Source: Isoetes taiwanensis (lineage: Eukaryota > Streptophyta > Lycopodiopsida > Isoetales > Isoetaceae). From it: DNA of 64,000 nucleotides. Shown in pieces: positions 13,701 through 25,040 of this stretch; positions within the stretch are counted from its first letter, which is position 1, and every line of letters begins with the position of its first letter. Under the pieces are notes generated by a model. The model saw only the letters and a program-made list of their open reading frames with translations, was not told where the DNA came from and did no database searches. Position numbers and translations under genes: made by a program. The stretch spans positions 11,472,109 through 11,536,108 of the forward strand of contig JAJEKV010000004.1 in NCBI GenBank assembly GCA_021234155.1, written 5' to 3'.

Positions 13701-14000
13701 AGCTAAGTTGTTATGTCTTAAGGGAGGGAGCACATTACGTGAAGACATGAGTCATAGATTTTAGACTTAAATATGAACTCCTAAAACTATTGTGATAATG
13801 TTATAGATATGTTTTGATAAGTAATATTTTGAAGGCTATATGATTTTGTATAAGTATAAATATAGCCTTATATGTACGTAACGGAAGTTGATTGTTTCAA
13901 AAGTTAATTTCTTGTTATAATATACATGTATATTGTTGATCTTGCAGGGTTGTTGCAGGTTTGTCATCTCAGCATAATGCTGAGGACAACATTATCCTAC

Positions 14001-14011
14001 GAGGGGGAGAA
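14001..14011 (+). promoter_or_regulatory. Polypurine tract of the Ty3/gypsy element
   Basis: GAGGGGGAGAA directly precedes TGTGACGTTCC, the start of the LTR. This is the expected plus-strand primer site and it ties the LTR family to the Ty3/gypsy pol at 11.5-13.7 kb. Confidence 0.8.
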
Positions 14012-14322
14012 TGTGACGTTCCCCGAAAATATACGCTATAAATACATATATTTCTGGGCCACGTCACTGTAAAATGCTACTTAAATAGTTTTGTACACCA
14101 TTGAAGGTGGAAAAGGGAGCATGGCCAAGTTATTTACATAACTTCGCCAACCTTAGGCTTAGGGCCATTTCCACATAGCCTTACCCTATCGGAAGACCCC
14201 TTAGTTCCTATTATATACGGCCTGTGCATAGGAACCCACCCGGCTATGGGGGCTATGGAGTGACTTAGCACCATATAACGGGGCTAGTGGCTAAGTGGAG
14301 GGGGGTCCCTACTGAGCGCGAC

Positions 14323-15675
14323 CGCCCACTTTATTGGCTCCCGAAACTGACTCGTCAGGCCAACTGGGTTCGCCCAAGCGAACCCCAGAAATTCGCCCAG
14401 GCGAACCCGTCGGATTCGCCCAGGCGAACCCGCAAATGACGTGGCAGGGGCTTCGCGGGGGCGTCATGCCTGCGTGGCGATTGCTACCGGGTTCGCCCAG
14501 GCGAACCCCAAACCAGGGTTAGTACGATTGGCTGGCAGGGTTGATAGCATGGCAGAGAGCATATGGCAGGCATTTATTGCGGGCCTGCCGGGTTCGCCCA
14601 GGCGAACCCACTGGCGGGGGCCGAGAGCATGGCAGGGCCAGTACGAATTCAAGGATCTGTTGTTAGATTTGTGCTCTGTAACTATATACAGGCTTCAAAA
14701 TCTTGGGATACGTTGGTTCTGGAGCAAAATCCCTCGCAGCAAGAGCGTTGCACAATCTTGATCAGTTTTAAGATGTGGGCAGTTTAGATCTAATCAAATA
14801 ACGAATAATTACACCAAACTCACATCCCACATTCATGAATTGCCTCAAAAATCAATTGGATCTCGCCCTTACACCACACTGATAGCCTTGTTTAATCCCT
14901 CGTTTGATGCAACAAATCCCGATCCAAATGAAGAATTTAAATGGAAAGCGGACTGTCTGGAAGATTGGTCAAGTTTTAAATTAATTTTGGAAGAATTGAG
15001 GCCCTGGGTTGGGCAAATTCCAAGGCTGAGCTGTGTCAGATCTGAAGAATCTTCAAGCCGGATTGCAGCGGTAGAAAGCTTAGCAGTGGGCTTGAAAATG
15101 TTGGAATTTGGGGGAGGAGATGGGTTTGCAGGTCGCCCAAATGGGATTTGTGGCAGTCCGAGCCAAAGGGGATGAATTCCAGAATCAATTTCCATGCTTT
15201 CTGCCTCGGTTTTGTGTGCCGGATCCGCCATATCCAGAGCTTTGGAGGTCGGAATTGTTGGGGGTTTGCTAAAACCTTCCGTAAATGCATGGCCCAGTGT
15301 TAATTGATGCAGCAGAGATGTTGGTAGATCGGAAAACCTCAACGATGCATCCTCCATAGCTGAATTAGAGATCTGCAGAAAACAGAATGCTATGTTTACA
15401 CCGTGCGGGCAGCCGCCCGTGCCGCGTGCATCGCCCCCGCCTCGTGGAGGCCCGCCCGATCGGTTCGCTGCTGGCGAACCCGGCAAACCCCGCAATAAAT
15501 GATGCACGCCATGCTCACGGGCCCCGCCAACCAACCCGTACTAACCGGGTTCGGGTTCGCTGGCCGAACCCGTGTAGCTTAATCGCCACGCGAGCATGGC
15601 GCCCCCTGGCGCCCCATGCGTCATTTGCGGGTGGTTGGCGGCTCGAGTCAGTTTCGGGAGCTGATCGAAGCACCG
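14323..15675. mobile_element. Mutator-like element (non-autonomous, gene-carrying)
   Basis: It is flanked by a perfect 9-bp direct repeat GAGCGCGAC (14314-14322 and 15676-15684), the size made by Mutator-like transposases. Long inverted terminal repeats of about 310 bp (14323-14637) and 270 bp (15404-15675) share GCTCCCGAAACTGACTCG at identical distance from each end, and further matching blocks inward. No transposase is present. The middle (about 14640-15400) differs in composition and carries an open frame, which fits a Pack-MULE that captured host sequence. It sits inside an LTR of family T, so it is younger than that LTR. Confidence 0.85.
14869..15534 (-). CDS. Open frame inside the Mutator-like element (captured sequence)
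   Basis: This is a 221-codon minus-strand frame. The first 50 or so codons lie in the right terminal inverted repeat (Gly/Arg/Pro-rich). From about residue 52 the sequence changes to an ordinary-looking protein segment (ISNSAMEDASLRFSDLPTS, later ESMEIDSGIHPLW), Ser/Pro-rich and without a recognised domain. I do not recognise the source gene. The join of terminal repeat and foreign coding sequence is the pattern of Pack-MULE chimeras. Whether it is transcribed or translated cannot be told from sequence. Confidence 0.35.
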   Translation of the reverse strand: MVGGAREHGVHHLLRGLPGSPAANRSGGPPRGGGDARGTGGCPHGVNIAFCFLQISNSAMEDASLRFSDLPTSLLHQLTLGHAFTEGFSKPPTIPTSKALDMADPAHKTEAESMEIDSGIHPLWLGLPQIPFGRPANPSPPPNSNIFKPTAKLSTAAIRLEDSSDLTQLSLGICPTQGLNSSKINLKLDQSSRQSAFHLNSSFGSGFVASNEGLNKAISVV

Positions 15676-16322
15676 GAGCGCGACTACTGGGGACCCATAG
15701 CAGGCTAGGCCTATAGCCAGTCACGTCGCATGGGCCGGGTACGGGTCCGACACTTCCTAAGACAATGGTATTGCCCTGCCTCTCAAGAGTTGCAGGGGAT
15801 GGCATGGCTCTTGTTTTGGGGGGTTCAGTCGGATATGGATCGTGTGTCGCCACGATCCTCTAGCTGCCCATAGAATCACTAGACCTCGGGAGGGGGAGAT
15901 GCAACCCTCCCTACCTCATTGCACCGGGGAGATGCAACCCGGAGTAGTCTCAATGAGTGATACCATGAGATTGCATACCCGGCAGGTTATAGTCACGCCA
16001 GAGCCCGATTTAGCCCATCTGCAAAGTATGCACAGGAGGGGCGGATAGAGCGATCAATCCTAGCCATTGTCTATAGCAGCCCCGCCATTGCCATACCTCG
16101 GTCTGCTCTATCTTGTGGCCCATCCGTAAGTCTACTTCCCTTACGAGTCTGAGCCTGGGTAGGATCTCTCATGTTTTATGGCATGTTGATATCTTTGTTG
16201 TATCTCTGGATGTATGGATGGGCTACCTTTCGAGGTAGTTAGATGTATTGTTGTTGTTAGTGTTGACGTTATGTTATGCTTTCGCTGTTATAGGAGCCCA
16301 TAGGGGAAGGGCACGCAAGATA

Positions 16323-18365
16323 AACACTTTTATCCCTATCAAAAAATAACAATTTATCTTCTTTATACGCGATGTTTAACTCTAATTTTAACACAACTTT
16401 TAACTGATCAAACAAAATGAACAGAGTTAGTGATCTAGCAACTTGCCACTTGCTGGAGATAGCTTAAATAAATTGCTTCACTGCATTCTTTCTTTCCAGA
16501 GCAAAGGGTTTCCATTATTACATCAGTAAGAATAGGCACCACCATTGAATATGCAGTGATATGCCGGAACAAGGCAGTCATAAGATGCAAGAGAGGCTTC
16601 ACAACATCCAATTGTTCTCGTCCTACTTTGGATCCCAACCATCCCATGTATCTTCTGCTTTTACTTGCCACTTGAGCGTGGATCAGTGCAAGTCTTTTAC
16701 ATCCAGACTATCCGATACCACAAGCATCCGCAATTGATTGCAAGATTTCTTCGACTCTGACGAATACCTGACTCGTGAGCCTTAAAACTCCTAACGAATA
16801 CCTTTAATTATATCTATTACAGATGCCTAGAAGGCTCAAGACTGGCGTTGAACTGGAATGGTTCGACAAGAAGGAGGTGCCTCCTTATATATCTAGGCCA
16901 ACGGTCAAGATCGCGCCACTCCAATGGATGAGATCATGCCAAGTGTCGCGCATATATATAGGTTCTAGAATATTCTAGAAACTCCTGGAGACAGCCCCGC
17001 ATATGAGAAAGACATGGGGAAATGGCTTTAACAAATATTGATAGTGCATTTGGCAAAGGTGTGTAACTCGCAACTAGAAAATTGCGACTCTGTCTTGTGC
17101 AACTACCCTTTTGCATCTGTGTGACGACCATCTTTTGTATATACGAGTATAATGTTCGTATGATATGAATATCTGTATGGTCGTCACATGCCTTAGAGCC
17201 CTTTTCCCAGATGTCAGGACATCACAAAATTCTCTTCCATAATCTCTGAAACAAGGTTTCCCACTACATCATTTTATTCAAACAAGCTGCAAGAGAATTA
17301 AGAACAACTCTTTATCTAACTCCATGTTCTGGCCAGGCAGTGTCTTCAAAATGTTACCTTTAAAATTCAAGCTGGGCTCAACATAACAACGTACCTTTAT
17401 AAGTATCCGATTAGTTCCACTGCAAATTAGATATGTCGACCTTGGAACACCCATAAATGTAGCTCCCATTTGGAAGGCGTCCGTCGGTTAGACCTCGTAG
17501 ACAGACTTACTAGCTAGCGATATTCTAGAGGATTTGCCCTGGTCTCCGAAGGCATTCGCAGAGGTGTAGCTCCTAATTTCAAAAGAACATCTAATTTTTT
17601 CGGTCGCTAGATCAGAAAATAAAAGATCCAATGGGTCTCATTGAATTGAGCCTAACTGGCTTTACACGTGGATAGCCTAGGAAGCAAAGAAATGTTGTAT
17701 GAGGAGTTAGGAAAGCCTGCTAAAAATATAGGAAATATTCAATTATATAAATTGGACCTCAAAATATATAGTCCGAGTGAATATTGACTGGTGTACTCGC
17801 CAATTCAGGTGGAATGAGAAGGTAGAATGTAAGTGAAAACAGACTAGAACAACTGGAATGCAAGGTAAAAGCTCAAACCGAACTTTAGGGTGACATTCAT
17901 TATGTCTACCATGTGGCAAATTGAGATTGGGTTTGGGCCCCAAATTACACCCACGTGACATTATGTAATAGTAAATGGACATGAAGGAGCTTTTTCACAG
18001 TAAACAGACTGGTGAGCGGCATTAGCAACAAGTCAGTTGTTTGTTACAGAACAGCGAGGTCATGCCATTTCTTCACATAAAGATAGAGAAGGCACTGTTT
18101 CGACCCTCCACAACAGATCCACGTTGAGAGCATGTCGTAATTTTCACAATAAAGATCAAGTGATTGCCAACATGACTTCTACTAGTTTAAACACAAAAAA
18201 GATCAAATGACTATCAAGAGAACTTTTACTGGTTCAAATGTGTTAAAAACATATTTAGTCCCCTCTCGACCTTTATGTGGTTCTAAGTCATAGCTTAGGA
18301 CAAGATGAATATGGACACTTTTGGATTATAACATGTATTGCAATTATAAATGTAAAATGGTTGAT
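16323..18365. other. Unassigned, mostly non-coding
   Basis: No supported gene. Short open frames on the minus strand (16671-16435 and 17469-17278) read like decayed exons, but I cannot assign them. A segment of about 38 bp at about 16779-16816 (CCTTAAAACTCCTAACGAAT then ACCTTTAATTATAT) recurs at about 24911-24948, showing shared dispersed repeat material. Confidence 0.4.
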
Positions 18366-18370
18366 GACGT

Positions 18371-19009
18371 TGACGGATTTTCCCCACAATCCCCAACAAG
18401 TGGCCTCAATAGGCAAGAATCAAGATCAAATTTGATGCTGCAAGATAAAGAATGAGAGGGCTGCTACAATGCAAAACAGAATGGATTAGAATGGATTGAA
18501 CAGAAGCAAGAAATAAAGAAAAATCTTGGGCCCAAAATAATCTTCAATCTTATAAGAACAAAAGAAGAAAATACAATGTAAATAACCCTCCATGCCTCTG
18601 AAACATGGAGGGCCTCTGAATCCATGATCAAGAGAGGTCTCTGAACCCTCTCAAGAATCGTGGATCAGGGGGAGAGGAGGAGCTCGTGCTCCTCATTTTT
18701 CTTTTATAATTCTTGCCCCTTAATCTCATCCATCCATCTCAACCACTTCATCTCCACCATCCTTTTTTGCCTCTTCATCTTTACCCGTCATTTCTGCCTC
18801 TTCATCCTAGCCTTAGATAATGTACCCCTCTTCAACCACTAACAAAAATCTTAGAAGCCTTTAAATTTAAACAACTAGATCTAGGCCCTTTTATTTTTTG
18901 GTGCCTTAGACCTTTACAACATTTGGGCTTTATAATTGACCCCCCTTCCAATGGTTCTCTTTCTTTTCTCTTTTTTCATGTTGACCGGGTGCCAAAAACC
19001 CGGTCAATA
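18371..19009. repeat. Left LTR of the non-coding element
   Basis: 639 bp, nearly identical to 21202-21843. Only a few substitutions are visible by eye (for example AATAACCC versus AATAGCCC near 18581 and 21415) plus the terminal differences. A 60-codon open frame at 18660-18842 is identical in the other copy and is not supported as a gene. Confidence 0.9.
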
Positions 19010-19165
19010 TCTCGCCCAAACAAAAAATGGGTCGGTCCCCTCGGCCCTCTTACTTCAAAGTTTTTTATATATTTAGTACAATAGTTGGTCCCTTAGACTC
19101 AATAAGGAACACAACCGAAGTTTTGATATCCGAGACTTCGAACTCGAAAAATGATCATAATAATA

Positions 19166-19297
19166 ATTTGGAGGTTTTAGGGTGTACTCCAACACCATAG
19201 AATAATAATAATATTTGGAGGTTTTAGGGTGTACTCCAACGCCATAGAATGATGATAGAAATTTGGAGGTTTTAGGGTGTACTCCAACACCATATAA
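19166..19297. repeat. Three tandem copies of a 47-48-bp unit
   Basis: Units beginning ATTTGGAGGTTTTAGGGTGT start at 19166, 19213 and 19261, separated by AT-rich triplet-like spacers. They lie in the interior of the LTR element. Confidence 0.9.
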
Positions 19298-19634
19298 TGA
19301 GTGTCATGATAATAGAAAATCAATGGTAATTTTGGGCTTTGGGGAAAGACACATGTAATGCTTGGGGCAAGATGGCTATATTTTTTGGCAAAAAATGATA
19401 TAAGGAAAAAAGGGGCGGTGCCCAAACAAAATGTGTGAAGGTGCAAAAATGGCAATAATATGTGCAAGGTATGGCAAGGCATAACAAATAAATAGGTGAA
19501 AAATAACAAGTGGTAAAAGGGCAACGTGATAAGTGGTGAGAATAGTGAGTGGGCATTAAAAAAAGAATCAAAAGGTGGGTGGGCTATAATTGGCAAAAAG
19601 AATAAGTGGGAAAAAGCAACGTAAGGGCAAGTGG

Positions 19635-20220
19635 CTTGGTTCGGGAAACTTTTTACAAGTCCAAGGAAAATTTCCTGGACTTGCTTACATAACCCGGTTA
19701 TAGCCCTTTCCAGCCTACAATTTCCTACGAAAAACAAAACATACATGCAATTTTCCTAAGAATTAAAAATGAACCGGATATATACAGCTTAAAGATTGGG
19801 TGTTGCTGCTGCTGCTTGCCAGAGGGAGGAGAGGAACAGAACAGCGCCTCCTCCATTTGCTGCTGCTATATCGCATTTGCATAGGGAGCCGAATGCTGCT
19901 ATTTCGCTGCTTGCAGTGCTTGCTTCTTCGAACCTGCAAGGCGCCGTCGTGCCACAGCCTGCTCGACCTAACGTAATAGAGAAAACCTAAACCTAAAAGG
20001 GAAAGTGCCGAAAAAAATAAATGCAATAGGGTGCTCGTGGAGAATCCGTGAAAAAAAATAAGAGGCAGCTTTTTTTACGTCAAATGATGTCCAAACCCAC
20101 CAATTTCCTAAAAAGCTAGAAAATTAAACGGGCCCACATCCGTCAACTTTGTTACCAACCTGTCAATTTTTAATTTTAAACGGTCAGTTGCTCTTTAACC
20201 CCGGTATTTCCCGAACCAAG
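19635..20220. mobile_element. Small DNA transposon with 8-bp target duplication (hAT-like MITE)
   Basis: The 14-bp terminal inverted repeats CTTGGTTCGGGAAA (19635-19648) and its complement (20207-20220) are flanked by a perfect 8-bp direct repeat GCAAGTGG (19627-19634 and 20221-20228). An 8-bp duplication fits the hAT superfamily, but the terminus is not the usual CAGGG type, so the superfamily is uncertain. A nearly perfect palindrome centred at about 19670 (AAGTCCAAGGAAA and complement) lies just inside the left end. No transposase. Confidence 0.8.
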
Positions 20221-21201
20221 GCAAGTGGGTAAAAAAATTGCAAAGATAGGAGATGTGGTAAAAAATAAAAAGTTCCAAGAAAGGGCAAACGAAATTTTTT
20301 CCTTCTGTGCAAACGATTTTTTTCTTCTGTGCTTCTTTCTATGCACGAGCGACGGCGACAGTGAACAGGAAGCTATGGCGGCGGATTGAATGGGGCTTCT
20401 GTTTTCTATCCTTTGATTTGTTTTCTTTACAGGTCTGGCAGCAGCTTGACGGATGGATTCAGCAATAAAGGGACAGCTGTGGCTATGGCAGCGGCTATGT
20501 GGCTTCTTGCTTCTTGCTTCTCTTCTCCCTCCTTCCCACTTCTTCCCATCCCTTTTTTTTTTTCTGTAGGTCCGACGATTTAGAACAAAAAATAGAGGCT
20601 TGGCAGGGATCCGGCAGAAGAAAATGGATATGGCAAATCTTCATCTTCTTTTTTCTATTTGTTACAGGTTTAGCAAGCAAGTGCTTGTTATAAACGGCCA
20701 GTAGAGATGGAGTAACAGATATGTAGGATTTTGTGGTAAAGGCAAGGATTGGAGAGCACTGGAAAAAACTATGAAGCAAGAGCAAGTTTTTCGACTAGTA
20801 AGAGCGGAGCATTGCAGATATAACAGGGCATGGCTTTGATAGGACTGGAGGGCTGGCCTTGCTGGCTCTCCATAAATAATCTGAAGCAGAACACCCGCCT
20901 TCTTTGTTGATTCTTCTCTTTTTGCATTTTGATATTTCTGCAGGAATGAACACTAGAGAAAAAAAACCATCAAGAATTTGTAGCAGCAACTCAAGAATCC
21001 TCAGTAGTTGGCAAATGGAATGTGGTAGAATGAAAACAGGTTGTGGCAGCACTTCGGCCTGGTAGAGATGAAGTAGGCAGCAAGGAAGAAAAATGGCAAT
21101 GAAAGCACGGATCAAAGAAAATGGCAGGAAATAAGAACAGATCAAAGCAGCACCAAAGCATGATCTTGGGGAAGATTACAATCTCGGTAGAACCTCCATT
21201 T

Positions 21202-21843
21202 TGTTGACGGATTTTCCCCACAATCCCCAACAAGTGGCCTCAATAGGCAAGAATCAAGATCAAATTTGATGCTGCAAGATAAAGAATGAGAGGGCTGCTA
21301 CAATGCAAAACAGAATGGATTAGAATGGATTGAACAGAAGCAAGAAATAAAGAAAAATCTTGGGCCCAAAATAATCTTCAATCTTATAAGAACAAAAGAA
21401 GAAAATACAATGTAAATAGCCCTCCATGCCTCTGAAACATGGAGGGCCTCTGAATCCATGATCAAGAGAGGTCTCTGAACCCTCTCAAGAATCGTGGATC
21501 AGGGGGAGAGGAGGAGCTCGTGCTCCTCATTTTTCTTTTATAATTCTTGCCCCTTAATCTCATCCATCCATCTCAACCACTTCATCTCCACCATCCTTTT
21601 TTGCCTCTTCATCTTTACCCGTCATTTCTGCCTCTTCATCCTAGCCTTAGATAATGTACCCCTCTTCAACCACTAACAAAAATCTTAGAAGCCCTTAAAT
21701 TTAAACAACTAGATCTAGGCCCTTTTATTTTTTGGTGCCTTAGACCTTTACAACATTTGGGCTTTATAATTGACCCCCCTTCCAATGGTTCTCTTTCTTT
21801 TCTCTTTTTTCATGTTGACCGGGTGCCAAAAACCCGGTCAACA
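21202..21843. repeat. Right LTR of the non-coding element
   Basis: 642 bp. It begins TGTTGACGG and ends GGTCAACA, followed by the target duplication GACGT. Partner of 18371-19009. Confidence 0.9.
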
Positions 21844-21884
21844 GACGTGGCACCGGATTTGCTGCTGTGGCTTTTTTCCGCCGG

Positions 21885-21953
21885 AAGTTTGATGCAGCTC
21901 TGGCTTTTTCTTGCCGGAAGTTTGATGCAGCCGGAAATTTGATGCAGGAGATA
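21885..21953. repeat. Short tandem repeat GCCGGAAGTTTGATGCAG
   Basis: The 18-bp motif GCCGGAAGTTTGATGCAG occurs at about 21886 and 21922, and a shorter variant follows at about 21940, just outside the right LTR. Confidence 0.7.
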
Positions 21954-22150
21954 TTCATGGTTTATAGAAGCAGGAAAACCACAGGATACTTTACAAATTT
22001 GCATTTGGCACCCAAGATCAATCAATTTGGCTATCCAAGATCAGTCTCTCTGAAGAGTAATTGTGCTCCACTATGTGGCATAAAATCTTTGTAATACAAG
22101 TGCTGAACAAATTTCTATCTATATCCAGAAAAATCAAATGGTTAAGTCTA

Positions 22151-24334
22151 TCAACGTCGAACAGTGGCAGAGCGGTATTGGAAGAAAGGAATGCACATTC
22201 TGACATGTATGAGAGGGACAGGTGCGTGGGCTGATATCGGGCTTCGCTTTTTGCGTAGGCAAGCTTTAGACTCACAAGCAGAACGTCCAAGCCAGGGGTC
22301 CACATTTCTGCAGATGGGCTTGTTTTCTACCTCGCTTGCCGATTTGCTTCTTTTCAGAAACTTTCTGAGCCCAAAAAAGGGCCTCCAAATACGTCTCTTT
22401 TTCTGCACTACCTGCGCACAAATTTGCTGCTTAACATCTTTCTCAAAATAATCAGCCAATGTTATAAGTGTAAGATCTGCTTTGTTACAACAGGCTTGCT
22501 TGGCAGAAGGAGACTGCACGAACCTGCTTTGGTAGAACAGCTCCTGTGCTTCCAGAATTAACGTGGTATCAAATTCCGCAGAGAATTCAAAACCCTCATC
22601 CTCATACACAAATTCACCATCATGCCTCTTGCTATTTGATACAACAGTTTGTGTGACGCTCCCTGCTAAACATATGGTGCTCGGCCGTACACTCGGCAGG
22701 AAATCCCCCGTCCGGCTCGACAACCGCATAGGCCCTCCGTCTACCCCGCACTCTAAGGTGTGCGGGGAGGGGACACGAAGGTGTCTTGCGCGCCCTTCCC
22801 CTATGGGCTCCTATATCAGCGGAAGCGATAAACATGTCAGAACTAGCATCAAACATATACAAATAATACCTCGAAAGGTAGTCCATCACACATATACCAA
22901 TGCAAAGATGATAATCATAAACCGCAAAGCATGATAGCTCCTACCCAGGTTCAAACTCGTAAGGAGGATGACTGACCGGCTGGGCCTCAAGATAGAGCAG
23001 ACCGAGTCATGGCAATGGCGAGGGCTGGCATAAGACAATGGCTAGGGTTGACCACTCCATCCGCCCCTCCTGTGCATACTATGCAGATGGGCTAAATCAG
23101 GCTCTGGCATGACTCTAGCCTTCCGGATACGCAATCCCATGGCATCACCCATCGGGACTACTCCAGGTTGCATCTCCCTGGTCCGATGAGGCAGGAAGGG
23201 TTGCATCTCCCCTTCCTAGGGTCTAGAGGTTCCGTGGGCGGTTAGAGAATCGTGGCGACACACGATTCGTACCCGACTTAACCCCCCAAAATGAGAGCCA
23301 AGCCGACACTTGCATCTCTCGAGAGGCAGGGCGACACCATTGCCCCAGGAGGTGTTGGACCCATGCTCGGCCCACACGAAGTGACCGACCATAAGTCTAG
23401 CCCACTGTGGGATCCCCCGAAGCCCCCACTCGGCAGGGATCCTCCCTCCACATTGCCTCTAGCCCCGTTATGTGGTGCTGAGTCACATCATAGCCTCAAT
23501 AGCCTGGTGGGCTCCTATGCACAGGCCGCAACTAATAGGAACTAAGGGATCTAAGCTAGGAGCATACTACATATGGCTCTAGGTCTCTACCCCCCTTCCC
23601 AATACAAGAGGAGCAAACATGATCAACCATCATCACATAATCATCATATCATGAGAATAATCATAAGAACATCTTAACCTAATCATCTATATCTAACTTA
23701 CAGTTAGAGTTCCTTGATTAAGGTTCAAGATGATGAATGAGGGTTCTAGGATGGCTCTACCCTAGATACAAGATACGAACTCATCTGGAATGCTAATTCC
23801 AAATGAACTACTATGACTACTACTCTACATACCTACTCCAAAAGCACTCCCTCCCAATCTTGGCATCTCCATGGTCTTCGAAGTGTTCGAGGTAGCTCCC
23901 ACTCCTGCTGATGCGCTCACGCTCTGGGGGCTGCCATGCTATGCTGTGCCACAGCAGACGGTTCTCGAAACGGAGTTTCGAGCGCGAAGAAGGTTCCCAG
24001 ACTGTTGGAGCCAGAAAAGAGGCCTAGGGTTAGGGTTTAGGCCTTTATAGGTTAGGGTTCACATGTTATGCCACGTGGCTCCAATAGGGTAAGACCGTGT
24101 GGCGGGTGCCCAATAGGTTAAGGCCACGTGGAAAATGGTCTTAACCTAAGGTTGGCTAAGTTATATGAATAACTTAGTCATGCCCCCTAGTGCCACAATC
24201 TATGGTATACAAGGCTATGAAGATAGACTTGTATAGTGACGGGTCCAGGAATATACGTAATTATAGCGTATATTCCCCTATAATGTCACAGTTTGGCAAA
24301 GCCATCTCAAGCTCAACTCTCCACCACTCTCCAT
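22151..24334 (-). pseudogene. Small unassigned plant gene split by a solo LTR
   Basis: The minus strand has an ATG at 24334 and 13 open codons to 24296. Removing the LTR at 22652-24290 and one copy of its 5-bp target duplication, the same frame continues at 22651 and stays open to a TGA at 22151, giving about 180 residues. The body is acidic first (EFVYEDEGFEFS), then basic (KKRRIWRPFFGLRKFLKRSKS). The aromatic/acidic block followed by a basic Ser-rich block loosely recalls plant DUF1645 or membrane-associated kinase regulator proteins. I am not confident of that. The LTR insertion just after the start codon probably disrupts the gene unless an internal start is used. Confidence 0.5.
22652..24290 (-). 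mobile_element. Solo LTR, family T
   Basis: 1639 bp in minus orientation. The plus strand starts TGTGACGCTCCC and ends AATGTCACA. It is flanked by the 5-bp duplication GTTTG (22647-22651 and 24291-24295), which proves a clean LTR insertion reduced by LTR-LTR recombination. It matches the LTR pieces at 14012-16322 and 46415-48001. Confidence 0.9.
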
Positions 24335-25040
24335 ATTCAACAGATCAAATGCCATTATCCAATTCAACTCTATTTAAGCTTTTGCAACTGTGTATGAATC
24401 ATTTAGAAACAACTTCTCAATTTATATGTATGTGCAAAGATAAAGAAGGAGCAGCAACATGGACAGGAACAGCCCACAAGAAGTTTCCAATTCCAAACAT
24501 GATTCTCCTTTTCTTCTCCTTTTTTTTTATAAAAGTGGAGGTTCCAGAAGAAGAGATGTGTCTTCTGCTTCTTTGGCCGGTGTAAGCACATGTCCAAAAT
24601 GCTGGTATTAGTTTGTTCATCATTTGCTCTAGGGCCCTCCATCCATTCATCTGCTGCAAAGATACGACAATGACTGGCGCACTACTTATGGTCCAGATTT
24701 CCATATTTGCAGATAAAAAGCTTTTCCTTGTGTTGATGAGAGACAACTCTCACTCAGCTTCTAGATAATCTCCCTCTTCACGTTTTCCATAGCTTTGGTG
24801 CCCTGCTGCTTGCATTCTAGATCATTAATAGCCTCCTTTCTATCTAAATAGGCAGTATGCACATTTATTTTTACCCACAATACCCATCTCGCCTTCTAGG
24901 CATATACCAGAGCCTTAAAACTCCTGACAAATACCTTTAATTATATATTCGAACTTCTCCAATCTATCAGACTTGATAGACTTCATAAGTACTGCTGTTT
25001 GTGGGTTCATCTTGATGCCGCTGTCCTGATACCTTCTTGT
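24335..25040. other. Non-coding spacer, upstream of the split gene
   Basis: It contains the likely 5' flank of the minus-strand gene ending at 24334. A segment at about 24893-24948 repeats sequence from about 16779-16816. No other feature seen. Confidence 0.4.

Larger units (their letters stand above)
14012..16322 (+). mobile_element. 3' LTR, family T (TGTGACG), rearranged
   Basis: It starts TGTGACGTTCC after the polypurine tract and matches the reverse complement of 24290 downward. About 180 bp match, then an internal deletion, then a match again from CTTAGTTCCTATTA (about 14199) to about 16322, where homology to the LTR at 22652-24290 stops and the LTR end is missing. A Mutator-like element is inserted at 14323-15675. 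Two further copies are at 22652-24290 and 46415-48001. Confidence 0.8.
18371..21843. mobile_element. Non-coding LTR retroelement with 5-bp target duplication
   Basis: Two nearly identical direct repeats bound about 2.2 kb: 18371-19009 (639 bp) and 21202-21843 (642 bp). The ends are TGTTGACGG and CCGGTCAACA. The left copy lacks the first TGT and ends TA for CA. The 5-bp flank GACGT is duplicated at 18366-18370 and 21844-21848. The interior has no gag or pol, and no clear PBS or polypurine tract next to the LTRs. I infer a LARD-like non-autonomous element or one with replaced interior. The near identity of the repeats suggests recent insertion. Confidence 0.85.

Noticed and set aside
18660-18842. 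60-codon frame repeated exactly at 21494-21676
   Set aside because: The identity is explained by the two LTRs. Composition is low complexity and no motif is present.
23291-23545. 84-codon frame in the solo LTR
   Set aside because: It lies entirely in the LTR and has no counterpart open in the other LTR copies.
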